Source: 2-02-FULL-66-22 sp964576535
GTDB taxonomy: Bacteria > Methylomirabilota > Methylomirabilia > Methylomirabilales > 2-02-FULL-66-22
Length of the DNA stretch: 64,000 bases
NCBI GenBank assembly: GCA_964576535.1
Contig: CAZNWB010000005.1
Span: 1 to 64,000, forward strand
Reading direction: 5' to 3'
Shown: positions 16,170-24,837 of the stretch, one piece after another
How the letters are laid out: each line of letters opens with the position of its first letter
Position numbering within the stretch: the first letter of the stretch is position 1
The notes under the pieces: model-generated
Database searches by the model: none
Told to the model about the DNA's origin: nothing
Seen by the model: only the letters and a program-made list of their open reading frames with translations
Program-made: the position numbers and the translations under genes

Positions 16170-17510
16170 ATGGATCATCGCGTGCCACCTGCGCCCCCAA
16201 TTAGCCGCACCGAATCCCCGCCTGGCCCCCGATCGGGCGATGTGCGAACCATCATCGCCGCGATCGACGTGTTGCAGGGGAAGAGCAAGGACCCCTGGTA
16301 CCGCCGGCTCTGGCCCTTCCTTGGGCCGGCCTTCATTGCCTGTGTGGCCTACGTGGATCCGGGCAACTTCGCCACCAACATCCAGGGCGGGGCCCAGTTC
16401 GGCTATATGCTCCTGTGGGTGATCACGGCCAGCAACCTGATGGCCATGCTGGTCCAGGCTCTGTCGGCAAAGCTGGGGATCGCCACCGGGTTGAACCTGG
16501 CCGAGATGTGCCGGGAGCAGTTCCCGCGGGGGATCGTCTGGACCATGTGGGTCCTGATGGAGCTGGTCGCCATGGCCACGGACCTGGCGGAGTTCCTGGG
16601 GGCGGCCCTGGGGTTCAACCTGTTGTTCGGGATGCCCCTGCTGGCCGCAGGCCTGCTCACCGGGGTCACGACATTCGCCATCCTGGCCCTGGAACGGCGC
16701 GGCTTCCGTCCCCTGGAGGCGGTGATCGGCGCGCTAGTGGGCGTCATCGCCATCTGCTACCTCATCGAGACCATCCTCGACCGGCCCGACTGGGGGAAGA
16801 TCGCGTACCACGCGGTGGTCCCCCAGTTCGGGGGAACGGAGAGCGTCCTGCTGGCGACAGGCATCCTGGGCGCCACGGTCATGCCCCACGTCATCTTCCT
16901 GCATTCCGCCCTCACGCAGGGTCGCATCGTGACCCGGGATCCCGGGGAGTTGCGCCGGCTGTTCCGGTTCGAGTGTGTGGACGTCACCATCGCCATGGGC
17001 CTGGCCGGGCTGGTGAACGGGGCCATGTTGATCATGGCCGCTGCCACTTTTTTCGACAAGGGCCTCACCACGGTGGGAACCATCGAGGAGGCCCACCAGA
17101 CGCTCGCCCCGCTGCTGGGCGCGGGCTCGAGCTGGGTGTTTGCCATTTCGCTCTTGGCCTCCGGCCTGTCCTCGTCCACGGTGGGGACCCTGTCCGGCCA
17201 GGTGATCATGCAAGGGTTTCTTCACCGGCAGATCCCCATCTGGCTCCGGCGGCTGGTCACGATGGTCCCGGCGCTCGTGGTGATCGGGATCGGCCTCGAA
17301 CCCACCCGGACCCTGGTCATTAGCCAGGTGGTGCTGAGCTTCGGCCTGCCGTTTGCCCTGGTGCCGTTAGTCCTCTTCACGGCGCGCACTGATCTGATGG
17401 GGGTCTTGGTCAACCGCCGGTCCACAACACTCATCGCCATCCTGGTGACCTTCCTGATCATTGTGTTGAACATCTTTCTCCTCTATGACATCCTCCTGGG
17501 TGGAGGGTGA
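16170..17510 (+). CDS. mntH: NRAMP-family Mn2+/divalent metal transporter
   Basis: 446 residues and 11 predicted helices after a 45-residue cytoplasmic N-terminus. TM1 carries the DPGN metal motif (D63-N66) and TM6 carries MPH (M238-H240), both required for Mn2+/Fe2+ binding. The protein is a proton-coupled importer in this family. It sits in the metal island headed by the DtxR/MntR-like repressor, which fits Mn2+ control. GTGAGGTCTC precedes the ATG. The next gene overlaps its stop codon. Confidence 0.93.
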   Translation: MDHRVPPAPPISRTESPPGPRSGDVRTIIAAIDVLQGKSKDPWYRRLWPFLGPAFIACVAYVDPGNFATNIQGGAQFGYMLLWVITASNLMAMLVQALSAKLGIATGLNLAEMCREQFPRGIVWTMWVLMELVAMATDLAEFLGAALGFNLLFGMPLLAAGLLTGVTTFAILALERRGFRPLEAVIGALVGVIAICYLIETILDRPDWGKIAYHAVVPQFGGTESVLLATGILGATVMPHVIFLHSALTQGRIVTRDPGELRRLFRFECVDVTIAMGLAGLVNGAMLIMAAATFFDKGLTTVGTIEEAHQTLAPLLGAGSSWVFAISLLASGLSSSTVGTLSGQVIMQGFLHRQIPIWLRRLVTMVPALVVIGIGLEPTRTLVISQVVLSFGLPFALVPLVLFTARTDLMGVLVNRRSTTLIAILVTFLIIVLNIFLLYDILLGGG

Positions 17511-18466
17511 GTCCCGTGATCCGACAGATCCTGGTACCACTGGACGGTTCAGCCCTGGCCGAGGCGGTCCTCCCCGCCGCCGCGGCTTTGGCCGGGGGGT
17601 TCGGGGCGCGGATCGTGCTGCTTCATATCATCGAGGAGCGCGCCCCTGAGACGATCCATGGGCAGCGGCATCTTACGGAGGGCGCTCGGGCCCAGGCCTA
17701 CCTCGACGAGCTGGCGCGCCGGCCCATCTTCCAGGGGCACGCCGTGGAGGTGCACGTCCATCTGCCAAAGGAAGGGGACGTGGCGGAATCCATCGTGGCC
17801 CACGCCCAAGAAGTGGGGGCCGACCTGGTCGTCCTCTCGACCCACGGGAGGAGCGGTCTGCGGAGCCTTCTATTCGGCAGCATCGCCATGCGCGTCCTCC
17901 AACGGTGGACGACCCCCATTCTCCTTGTGAATCCCACTGCCGCCGGGGAGGCACCGCCCTTCGTGTGCCGAACGATCCTGGTGCCCCTGGACGGGACACC
18001 CGCCCACGAGCCCGCTTTGGGGGTCGCTTCTACGCTGGCCCGAGCCTGGGACGCCGCCCTTCGTCTTGTGATCGTCGTGCCCACCGTGGGGACGCTCTCC
18101 GGGCACGAGGCGGCGACAGGGGTGTTCATGCCCCTCACCAAACGTGCGCTGCTGGATCTGGCCGAGCGGGGGGCCGACGAGTACGTCCAGCGGCTGGCGG
18201 AGAAGCTCACGGCCGAGGGGGTCCCCTCGAGGGGCTACGTGAGCCGCGGGGAGCCGGCGGCGTCGGTGGGAGAGGCGGCGAATCGGGTCGGGGCGAACCT
18301 TGTGGTGGTGGCCAGCCACGCCAAGGGCGCCCTGGATGCCTTCTGGTCCGGCAGCCTCACGCCCAAGCTGATCCAGACGCTCGGTCGCCCGCTCCTGCTG
18401 GTTCGGGCGGCAGAGGACGCGGCCCGCCCGGTCGCTGATACCAGTTCCGTTCGGGAGGATGTGTGA
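17507..18466 (+). CDS. Universal stress protein, two tandem UspA domains
   Basis: 319 residues from a GTG overlapping the NRAMP stop. Domain 1 (about 4-142) begins IRQILVPLDGSALAEA and has STHGRSGLRSLLFGSIA, an ATP-binding-type loop. Domain 2 (about 153-300) begins CRTILVPLDGTPAHEP and has ASHAKGALDAFWSGS. Tight overlap with the NRAMP gene and with the P-ATPase gene shows translational coupling. The role in metal stress is inferred from position only. Confidence 0.9.
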   Translation: MSPVIRQILVPLDGSALAEAVLPAAAALAGGFGARIVLLHIIEERAPETIHGQRHLTEGARAQAYLDELARRPIFQGHAVEVHVHLPKEGDVAESIVAHAQEVGADLVVLSTHGRSGLRSLLFGSIAMRVLQRWTTPILLVNPTAAGEAPPFVCRTILVPLDGTPAHEPALGVASTLARAWDAALRLVIVVPTVGTLSGHEAATGVFMPLTKRALLDLAERGADEYVQRLAEKLTAEGVPSRGYVSRGEPAASVGEAANRVGANLVVVASHAKGALDAFWSGSLTPKLIQTLGRPLLLVRAAEDAARPVADTSSVREDV

Positions 18467-21033
18467 CGAGCCAGACGCTTCAGGTTCCGGTTCTCATTCC
18501 TGACGCGGAGGACTGCACCGCGTGCGCCGAGCGGCTCCGGGGCCGGCTTAGGCTCGTGACCGGGGTTGCCGCGGCCGAATTGGACGCCGCGGGGCGCCGA
18601 CTCACGCTGACGTACGATCCAGCGCTCCTCTCCCTGACCGCGCTGGAGGCCCACGTCACGGAGGCTGGCCTGGCCCTGACGCATCGGTTTCGCCATACCA
18701 CCCTTGGCTTACAGGGCCTCGACTGCCCGGAATGCGTCGGCGCCGTGGAGCACAGTGTGACCCACGTTCCCGGCGTATTGAGCGCCGTTGCGAATTTCGC
18801 GACGGCGAGCCTCTACGTCGAGTATGACGCGGAGATCACGGATCTGGACCGCATTGCGGCGGCCGTGGGCCGGGCCGGCTACCGGGCGCTCGTCCCCGGC
18901 GCGACGTCCGGCGTGGCGGCCATTCGCGTTGCGGAGATGGACTGCCAGGACGAGGTGAAGGCGATCGAGGGGGCTCTCCGTTCCTTGCCCGGCGTCGCCT
19001 CTTGGCAGGTGAACCTCCTCGAACGGACGCTCCGCGTCCAGTTCGATGCCGCCGCCACCCACCCAGAGGCCATTCTCGCCGCGATCCGCGGCCTGGGAAT
19101 GACGCCCGAGTGGACCGAGCGGGCCGTGCAGGCGGTGGCGTGGCGACGGGATCCGCTGTTTCTCTCGACGGTCACCTCGGGGGTCTGTCTTGGAGCGGCC
19201 CTGATCACGGACTGGGCAGGGAGCACCTCCGTGCTCGGGCACGCGCTCCACGGCATGGCGCTCTGCGCCGGCGGCTGGATGGCGGCCCGGAAGGCGGTGC
19301 GGGCGGTTCTGGTCCCCCGGTTGGACATGAACGTGCTCATGACCGTGGCCGTCCTCGGGGCCATTGCCATCGGCCAGTGGGACGAGGCGGCCAGCGTCGC
19401 CTTTCTGTTCGCCCTGGCCCAACTGCTGGAGACCTACAGCCTCGACCGCGCCCGCCAGGCGGTGCGACGTCTCCTGGCGGTCGCCCCGCCCGAGGCCACG
19501 GTGCGGCGCGACGGGCAGGAGCTGCGTGTCCCGGTGGCGGCCGTTACCCCTGGCGAAACCATCGTCGTGCGTCCGGGGGAGCGCCTCCCGCTGGATGGGA
19601 TCGTACGCGCCGGCGCTTCGGCACTGAACCAGGCCCCCATTACCGGCGAGTCCATGCCGGTGGAGAAGGGTCCCGGCACGCAGGTCTTCGCGGGCTCCAT
19701 CAACGGGGAGGGAGCCCTCGAGGTGGAGGTGACCCATCGCGCCCAGGAGACGATGCTGGCCAGGATCATCGCCCTGGTCGAGGAGGCGCAGGCACAGAAG
19801 GCGCCCACCCAGACCTTCGTGGAGCGGTTCGCCGCGATCTACACGCCGGCGGTCATCGCTGGCGCTGTTCTCGTTGCCACCCTGCCGCCGCTTCTCTTGG
19901 CGGAGACGGCCTGGCCGTGGGTCTACCGGGCCCTGGTCCTGCTGGTCATCTCGTGCCCGTGCGCCCTGGTGATCTCGACGCCGGTGGCGGTCGTCTGCGG
20001 GTTGGCGCGGGCGGCGCGGACGGGAATCCTGATCAAGGGCGGGCGCGTTCTCGAGGCGCTGGGTGGCCTCAAGGCCCTGGCCCTCGACAAGACGGGGACA
20101 CTCACGCAAGGCCAGCCGATCGTCATCGACGTCAGGCCTGTTGACGGCATGGATGCCCGGGAGGTCCTGCGACTGGCGGCGGCCGTGGAGGCCCGGTCGG
20201 AACACCCACTGGCTGCCGCCATCCTGCACGCCGCGCGGGAGCAGGGTATCACCTGGCCACAGGCGGCCGATTTTCGCGCGGTGGCCGGCCGCGGGGCGCA
20301 GGCACGGCTGGATGGGGTTGGGCTCCACGTCGGCAGCCACCGGTACATCGAGGAATTGGGGGTCTGCAACGGGGAGATCGAGGCCATCCTTGGCGAACTG
20401 GAAAGCCGCGGGCAGACCCCGGTGATCCTCAGCGACGGTTCCCGGGTGCTGGGGGTGCTGGGCGTAGCGGATCGGATCCGTGAGGGGGCGGCCGAGAACC
20501 TCCTGGCCCTCCGCCGCCTCGGGGTCAGGCCGTTGGTGGTCCTCACCGGCGACACGCCGCGGACGGCGGAGGCCATCGGGCGTCAGGCCGGCGCAGACGA
20601 GGTCCGGGCTCAACTTCTGCCCGAAGAGAAGGTGCGGGCGATCCAGGATCTGGTGCAGCGTCACGGGTCCGTGGGGATGGTCGGGGATGGGATCAACGAC
20701 GCACCGGCTCTCGCCGCGGCCACGGTGGGGATCGCCATGGGCACGGCGGGGACCGACGCGGCCGTGGAGACGGCGGATGTGGTGCTGGTGGGGGACGATC
20801 TCCGTCAGCTCCCCGTGGCGGTGCGTCTCGGGCGCAAGACGCTGCGGATCATCCGCATCAACATCGCCTTGTCGCTGGCCACGAAGGCTGTCTTCGTGAC
20901 ATTGGCGGTCCTCGGCTATGCGACGCTGTGGATGGCGGTCGCGGCCGATATGGGGACCTCGCTGGCGGTCATTCTGAACGGGATGCGGCTGCTGCGAAAC
21001 GGCTCCGGGGAAGGCCTGGCAGCCCACTCCTGA
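18463..21033 (+). CDS. Heavy-metal P1B-type ATPase, Zn/Cd/Pb efflux (ZntA/CadA-like)
   Basis: 856 residues from a GTG overlapping the preceding stop. There are three N-terminal HMA-like domains: CTAC (C18, C21), CPEC, and a third with MDC followed by DEV. The membrane motif is CPC (498-500). The catalytic parts are DKTGT (D542), SEHPLAAAI, GDGINDAPALAAA, and the TM8 segment ADMGTSLAVILNGMRLL, whose Asp is typical of the P1B-2 (Zn/Cd/Pb) class. It exports excess metal from the cytoplasm and closes the island. Confidence 0.94.
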   Translation: MTSQTLQVPVLIPDAEDCTACAERLRGRLRLVTGVAAAELDAAGRRLTLTYDPALLSLTALEAHVTEAGLALTHRFRHTTLGLQGLDCPECVGAVEHSVTHVPGVLSAVANFATASLYVEYDAEITDLDRIAAAVGRAGYRALVPGATSGVAAIRVAEMDCQDEVKAIEGALRSLPGVASWQVNLLERTLRVQFDAAATHPEAILAAIRGLGMTPEWTERAVQAVAWRRDPLFLSTVTSGVCLGAALITDWAGSTSVLGHALHGMALCAGGWMAARKAVRAVLVPRLDMNVLMTVAVLGAIAIGQWDEAASVAFLFALAQLLETYSLDRARQAVRRLLAVAPPEATVRRDGQELRVPVAAVTPGETIVVRPGERLPLDGIVRAGASALNQAPITGESMPVEKGPGTQVFAGSINGEGALEVEVTHRAQETMLARIIALVEEAQAQKAPTQTFVERFAAIYTPAVIAGAVLVATLPPLLLAETAWPWVYRALVLLVISCPCALVISTPVAVVCGLARAARTGILIKGGRVLEALGGLKALALDKTGTLTQGQPIVIDVRPVDGMDAREVLRLAAAVEARSEHPLAAAILHAAREQGITWPQAADFRAVAGRGAQARLDGVGLHVGSHRYIEELGVCNGEIEAILGELESRGQTPVILSDGSRVLGVLGVADRIREGAAENLLALRRLGVRPLVVLTGDTPRTAEAIGRQAGADEVRAQLLPEEKVRAIQDLVQRHGSVGMVGDGINDAPALAAATVGIAMGTAGTDAAVETADVVLVGDDLRQLPVAVRLGRKTLRIIRINIALSLATKAVFVTLAVLGYATLWMAVAADMGTSLAVILNGMRLLRNGSGEGLAAHS

Positions 21034-21063
21034 GGCGGAGCGGTCGCCTCGGCGTGCGCCCCT

Positions 21064-21313
21064 GGATGCTGTGGAACGGCGAACACGGGACGCTGAGAGC
21101 AAGCGACATTCACTCTCCTGAGTTTCGAAGACCGCAATTAGATCACCGACCTCGCCCGCATCTACGATCTGGAGCACCGCTTTCTCCCCGGGGGATGATC
21201 CTCCCGCCTCACTGGTAGTGGCTTATACTGAGCGCGAGAGGAATATCCGAATCATCAGTTGCCGCAAAGCAACAGCGAGGGAGCGAAGACGATATGAAGA
21301 GGGCATCGACTAA
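21064..21313 (+). pseudogene. Decayed brnT-type toxin gene
   Basis: Pieces of a BrnT RNase toxin appear in two frames. 21089-21118 reads DAESKRHSLS. 21121-21180 reads SFEDRN, a TAG stop, then ITDLARIYDLEHR, like the family's DPLARIFDDPEH region. About 21182-21313 reads back in the first frame, DDPPASLVVAYTE and RNIRIISCRKATARERRRYE, the unmistakable BrnT C-terminus, ending in EEGID and TAA at 21311. At least two frameshifts and one stop break it. The intact end overlaps the downstream antitoxin-like gene by 20 bp, as in working modules. Confidence 0.75.
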
Positions 21314-21632
21314 ACGAGTCCAAGAGGACGATAGCATGCGCGCTGAGTACGCCTTCAAGGGCGGCGTGCGTGGGAAGCATCATCAAGCCATGCAGGCCGG
21401 GTATACGATTACGATTCATAAGGCCGATGGCAGGAGGGTCATCAAAGAGGTGAGGCCGAAAGAAGGCGCTGTCATTTTGGAGCCGGATGTGCGGCAGTAT
21501 TTTCCAGACTCGGAATCTGTGAACGCTACCCTGCGCTCTTTGATTCAGCTCATGCCAAAGAAGCTCAGGAAGGCCGTGAAAAACACGCAGACAGTCAATG
21601 CAAGACGCCGAGTTGCAGCGAGTAGTCGTTAG
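21294..21632 (+). CDS. Antitoxin-like protein, partner of the decayed BrnT
   Basis: 112 residues. Acidic start region, then MRAEYAFKGGVRGKHHQAMQ and a C-terminal VILEPDVRQYFPDSESVNATLRSLIQLMP. This xxEYDFxxGVRGK...DVxxYFPDSESVNxALRxLI pattern is, from memory, a family commonly found just after BrnT-type toxins. It is lysine/arginine-rich at the C-terminus. The ATG at 21294 overlaps the toxin remnant; an ATG at 21336 with AGAGGA ahead is an alternative start. With the toxin dead it may survive as an orphan antitoxin or regulator. Confidence 0.7.
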   Translation: MKRASTKRVQEDDSMRAEYAFKGGVRGKHHQAMQAGYTITIHKADGRRVIKEVRPKEGAVILEPDVRQYFPDSESVNATLRSLIQLMPKKLRKAVKNTQTVNARRRVAASSR

Positions 21633-21819
21633 AAACCAATGTGGACGATACGCGCCACTCTCGCTTAGCACCGCAGGCGTTCGTGCTTGCAAGTTGCCCC
21701 GGCAAAATACGGACAAGAGGTCATCCCAGCTCCCAGAGCGATTGCCGTGTGCTTGGGCGCTGTGTTCCCCCCGGTCGGGAGGAACAGTAGTCTCGGGTGC
21801 ACACATCCGGACCTGAGTC

Positions 21820-22557
21820 ATGCTGAAGGCCGTGACGTTTGACCTGTGGCAGACGTTGCTCCTGGATACGCCGGAGGGCTTACGCCAGGCGCGGGCCGAC
21901 CGCATCCGCGGCATCCACGATCTTCTGGCCCGTCAGGGATTCGCCGTGGACCGGGATGCGGTGAGCCTGGCCTACGATGCCGTGGGCCCCAGGCTGGAGG
22001 AAGTCTGGGCGACCCGGCAGGATGTGGGCTCGCGTGGTCAAGTCCGGTTGCTTCTCGAGTGTCTGGGCCTCGACGGCGCAGTGTCCACCGAAGGCGGACT
22101 GCTGGATGCCCTGGAGGAAGCGTACTGTCTTCCCATCCTTTCCGCGATGCCGATCGTCAATGCTGGAGCGCGTGATATCCTGGAGACGCTCGAAAGCCGC
22201 GGGCTGCGCCTAGCGCTGATCTGCAATACCGGACGGACGCCGGGCAAGATGCTGCGCCTGGTCCTCGAGCGCCTGGGGCTGGCACGCCATCTCAGCGTCC
22301 TCAGCTTTTCCGACGAAGTCGGCCTGCGGAAGCCCCATCCCGAAATCTTTCACCGGACCCTGTCAGCCCTGGGCGCCGCCCCGGCCGAGGCCACGCACGT
22401 TGGCGATGACGTGACCACGGATGTGGCTGGGGCCAGGGGCGTCGGGATGCGGGCCATCCACCTCTGCCACTCGACGAGCGTCAGCCAGCACTCGGACGGC
22501 GCCGAGTCCGTCCTCTCCCTCCACGCGCTTCCCGCCATGCTCTCTTCGATCCGCTGA
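21820..22557 (+). CDS. HAD-superfamily hydrolase (haloacid dehalogenase/phosphatase type)
   Basis: 245 residues. The nucleophile loop is TFDLWQTLL (D8); motif II is LALICNTGRT; motif III is VGLRKPHPEIF; motif IV is VGDDVTTDVAGARGVGM. The helical cap lies between residues 17 and 105. It is a phosphatase or dehalogenase of unknown substrate. It stands alone, after 187 bp of spacer with no clear feature. Confidence 0.88.
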   Translation: MLKAVTFDLWQTLLLDTPEGLRQARADRIRGIHDLLARQGFAVDRDAVSLAYDAVGPRLEEVWATRQDVGSRGQVRLLLECLGLDGAVSTEGGLLDALEEAYCLPILSAMPIVNAGARDILETLESRGLRLALICNTGRTPGKMLRLVLERLGLARHLSVLSFSDEVGLRKPHPEIFHRTLSALGAAPAEATHVGDDVTTDVAGARGVGMRAIHLCHSTSVSQHSDGAESVLSLHALPAMLSSIR

Positions 22558-22569
22558 AGGGACGGTCCA

Positions 22570-22740
22570 ATACTTATACTTATCCGCAGATTACACCCGC
22601 CCTTGGCGGGTCTTGCCAGGTCGTAACCTGTGCGATCTGGGCGGGTCCGCCTATGGCGCGACAGATTTCGCAGCTTTCTCACGGGGGAAGCTTTCCGACG
22701 AATAATCTGCGTAATCTGCGAAATCTGTGGATGATGGATG
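22570..22740. repeat. ATCCGCAGATTAC...AATCTGTGGATGAT inverted repeat
   Basis: Outer words TATCCGCAGATTACA and GCGAAATCTGTGGATGATGG mirror each other. Inside are a CACCCGCCCTTGGCGGGT hairpin and ATAATCTGCGTAATCTGCG words. Third member of the family at 6727 and 8236. Confidence 0.7.
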
Positions 22741-22765
22741 GTCTGGTCTTGTTCTGAAAGGCAAG

Positions 22766-22796
22766 GGGCCCGGAAGCTCCGCGGTCTTCCGGGCCC
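22766..22796 (-). terminator. Hairpin downstream of the minus-strand repeat protein
   Basis: A perfect 11-bp stem GGGCCCGGAAG/CTTCCGGGCCC with a 9-nt loop. On the minus strand it is followed by CCTTGCCTTTC, a weak U-rich tail, which suits a terminator for the gene ending at 22824. Confidence 0.6.
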
Positions 22797-22823
22797 GTCG
22801 TGGTGGCTGGAGGGGGTGGGGGG

Positions 22824-23210
22824 CTACCGCCTTCGCTGGGCATCGTGCCGCTGCCGGTAGATCTGCCGGGACAACCGGTTCTCGTCGCGCGCGACCCGCT
22901 GCCGTTCCCTGGGCGTGAAGTTTCCGTCGGCCTTGAAGCGCTCTTCCTCGGCGCGGATGCGATTCTCGAGCGTCTGCAGGCGGCTGGCCTCGCGCTGCGT
23001 GAGGGAGCCGTCGGCGACCCCGGCGTCAATCCGGCGCTGCTCCTTGTCCAACCGGCGATCCAGGTACGAGGTTGGGGCCATGCTCCCCTGCGCGTCGTGG
23101 CGCTCGCGCCAGATGCGGCGGGAGGCGCGGTTCTCGTCCCGCATGAGCTTTCGCTTTTCCCGTGGGCTCAGGTTCCCGTCGGAGAGGAAGCGCTGCTCCT
23201 CGCGGGAGAC
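22824..23210 (-). CDS. Basic repeat-containing hypothetical protein, N-terminus lost in assembly gap
   Basis: The C-terminal 128 residues are readable. Two repeats of about 40 residues share the pattern EE-RF-DGN-(LSP/FTP)RE-R-DENR-SR-IxR-RHDAQ, separated by a related LDKEQRRIDAGVADGSLTQREASRL unit. The protein is very rich in Arg and Glu and should be helical. Similar proteins with an exported N-terminus occur in many proteobacteria, without known function. The 5' end falls in the 100-N gap, probably because the repeat confused the assembler. Confidence 0.65.
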   Translation of the reverse strand, partial: VSREEQRFLSDGNLSPREKRKLMRDENRASRRIWRERHDAQGSMAPTSYLDRRLDKEQRRIDAGVADGSLTQREASRLQTLENRIRAEEERFKADGNFTPRERQRVARDENRLSRQIYRQRHDAQRRR

Positions 23211-23310
23211 NNNNNNNNNNNNNNNNNNNNNNNNNNNNNNNNNNNNNNNNNNNNNNNNNNNNNNNNNNNNNNNNNNNNNNNNNNNNNNNNNNNNNNNNNN
23301 NNNNNNNNNN
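23211..23310. other. Assembly gap, 100 N
   Basis: Exactly 100 N, a default scaffold spacer, so the true length is unknown. It interrupts the repeat protein on the minus strand. The sequence on the right (from GGGTGACTTGG) shows no continuation of that protein that I can recognise. Confidence 0.98.
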
Positions 23311-23356
23311 GGGTGACTTGGCATTCACTCCCTTAGAGGGGGCTGGAAGAGAAAGG

Positions 23357-23385
23357 TTGAATCCCGGTGCGAGCTTGTGTAACCT
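23357..23385 (+). promoter_or_regulatory. Promoter of rmuC
   Basis: TTGAAT at 23357-23362, a 17-bp spacer and TAACCT at 23380-23385, 33 bp before the rmuC start. Confidence 0.45.
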
Positions 23386-23418
23386 GTTGGAATTGCAAGA
23401 GGGAGATGGGAGCCACAC

Positions 23419-24660
23419 ATGTCGGATACTCTTGTCCTGCTGCTCATCGGCACCCTGGGGGTCCTGGTGGTCCTGTCGGTCGTCCTTCTGGTGGCCATGT
23501 TTCGCCGTATGCCAGGGGCGGGGGACAATCTCGCCCGGACCCTTCTCACCAACCTCCAGGCAGTCCTGGGAGACCTGGGAACCCGGGTGGGGCAACTCTC
23601 TGGGGATGTCCAGGCCGTGGCCCGGGGCCAGGACACCGTCCGGTCCGAACTCGTCCAGACCCGGGAACAGGGTCAGGCCACCGTGCAGCAGACGGCCGAA
23701 ACGCTCACCCAGCGCATCCATGAAACCCAGCAGGCCCTCACCTCGGTGACGGAGCTGGTCCACCGGACGGTCCGGACCCAGGACTTGCTGGCGCAGCACC
23801 TTGGCCAAGTCCAAGAGTCCCTGGCCGGGAATCTCACGGCGGCCCAGCAGAGCCTGCGGGTCGAGATCACCCAGACCCGGGAGCTGGTCGCCCAGATCCA
23901 GGCGGCCGACCAGATCCGGGAGAAGCACGAGCAGGAGGCCTGGAAGGCGCTGAAGCGGCTGGAGACGGTCCTCACCGGTACCAAGTCCAGGGGCACGGCC
24001 GGGGAGAATATTCTGGGGACCATCCTGGCCCAGCTTCCACCCGAGCTTCGCGAGATGAACCTCACCATCAACAACAAGCCGGTGGAGTTCGCCCTGCGAC
24101 TGCCCCACGGACGCCTGCTTCCCATCGACAGCAAGTGGCCCGCGCTGTCTCAGCTGGAGCGACTGCAGGCGACCGAGGATCCCGTCCTTCGCAAGGCCCT
24201 GGCCGAGGAAATCCAGACGGAGGTCAAGAAGAAGGTCCGGGAGGTGACCAAGTACCTGGACCCGGACCGGACGATCCGGCTCGGAATCCTGGCGGTGCCG
24301 GATGCGGTCTTCGACCTGTGCGTGGACGCCCACGTGGAGGCCTTCAAGCAGGGGATCGTCATCATCAGCTACACCCAGGCCATCCCGTACCTGCTGTCCC
24401 TGCTGCAGCTCGTCCTGCGCTTCGGCACCGAGATCGACACCGCCCGTCTCAGCCAGGCGCTCACGACTATCGCCGACGCCCTGGAGAAGATGGACGGCGA
24501 GGTGGACGGACGCCTCTCCCGGGCGATCACCCAGCTCCAGAACAGCCGCGAGGAGTTCAAGGCTCACCTCAGCCGGGCGCGCCAGGGCGTGCGCGGGCTC
24601 CAGGTCGAGGCCGGACCTGCAGAACTGCCGCCGGCTCCGGGGGAACTGCCCCTCACCTGA
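23419..24660 (+). CDS. rmuC: DNA recombination protein RmuC
   Basis: 413 residues. One N-terminal membrane helix (about 4-28), then a long Gln-rich coiled coil (about 40-180), then the RmuC core: RGTAGENILGTILAQLPPE, FALRLPHGRLLPIDSKWP, and FDLCVDAHVEAFKQGIVIISYTQAIPYLL. The core is a PD-(D/E)XK-like nuclease fold; loss in E. coli raises inversion between short repeats. In a genome so rich in short inverted repeats this is worth noting. A second coiled coil follows at about 345-390. Confidence 0.92.
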   Translation: MSDTLVLLLIGTLGVLVVLSVVLLVAMFRRMPGAGDNLARTLLTNLQAVLGDLGTRVGQLSGDVQAVARGQDTVRSELVQTREQGQATVQQTAETLTQRIHETQQALTSVTELVHRTVRTQDLLAQHLGQVQESLAGNLTAAQQSLRVEITQTRELVAQIQAADQIREKHEQEAWKALKRLETVLTGTKSRGTAGENILGTILAQLPPELREMNLTINNKPVEFALRLPHGRLLPIDSKWPALSQLERLQATEDPVLRKALAEEIQTEVKKKVREVTKYLDPDRTIRLGILAVPDAVFDLCVDAHVEAFKQGIVIISYTQAIPYLLSLLQLVLRFGTEIDTARLSQALTTIADALEKMDGEVDGRLSRAITQLQNSREEFKAHLSRARQGVRGLQVEAGPAELPPAPGELPLT

Positions 24661-24694
24661 TCCGTGCCCGCGGCGGAACCAGCGTCCGGATTCC

Positions 24695-24723
24695 TTGTCG
24701 CGGCCGGTCGCATGTGTTAGGGT
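24695..24723 (+). promoter_or_regulatory. Possible promoter of the antiporter gene
   Basis: TTGTCG at 24695-24700, a 17-bp spacer and TAGGGT at 24718-24723, 114 bp before the start codon. The rest of the 24661-24837 spacer shows no gene. Confidence 0.35.
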
Positions 24724-24837
24724 CTGGCAGGACTCACGGGTCTCTCGACTGACTCGGCTGTTCCGGGGAGGGACGCGGACATGGATATTGCGCAGGCTGC
24801 TTCGTGACTGAAGCGGCGAAGAGAAAGGATGGGGTGA

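Noticed and set aside
18709..21177. 822-codon minus-strand frame
   Set aside because: Shadow of the P-type ATPase gene.
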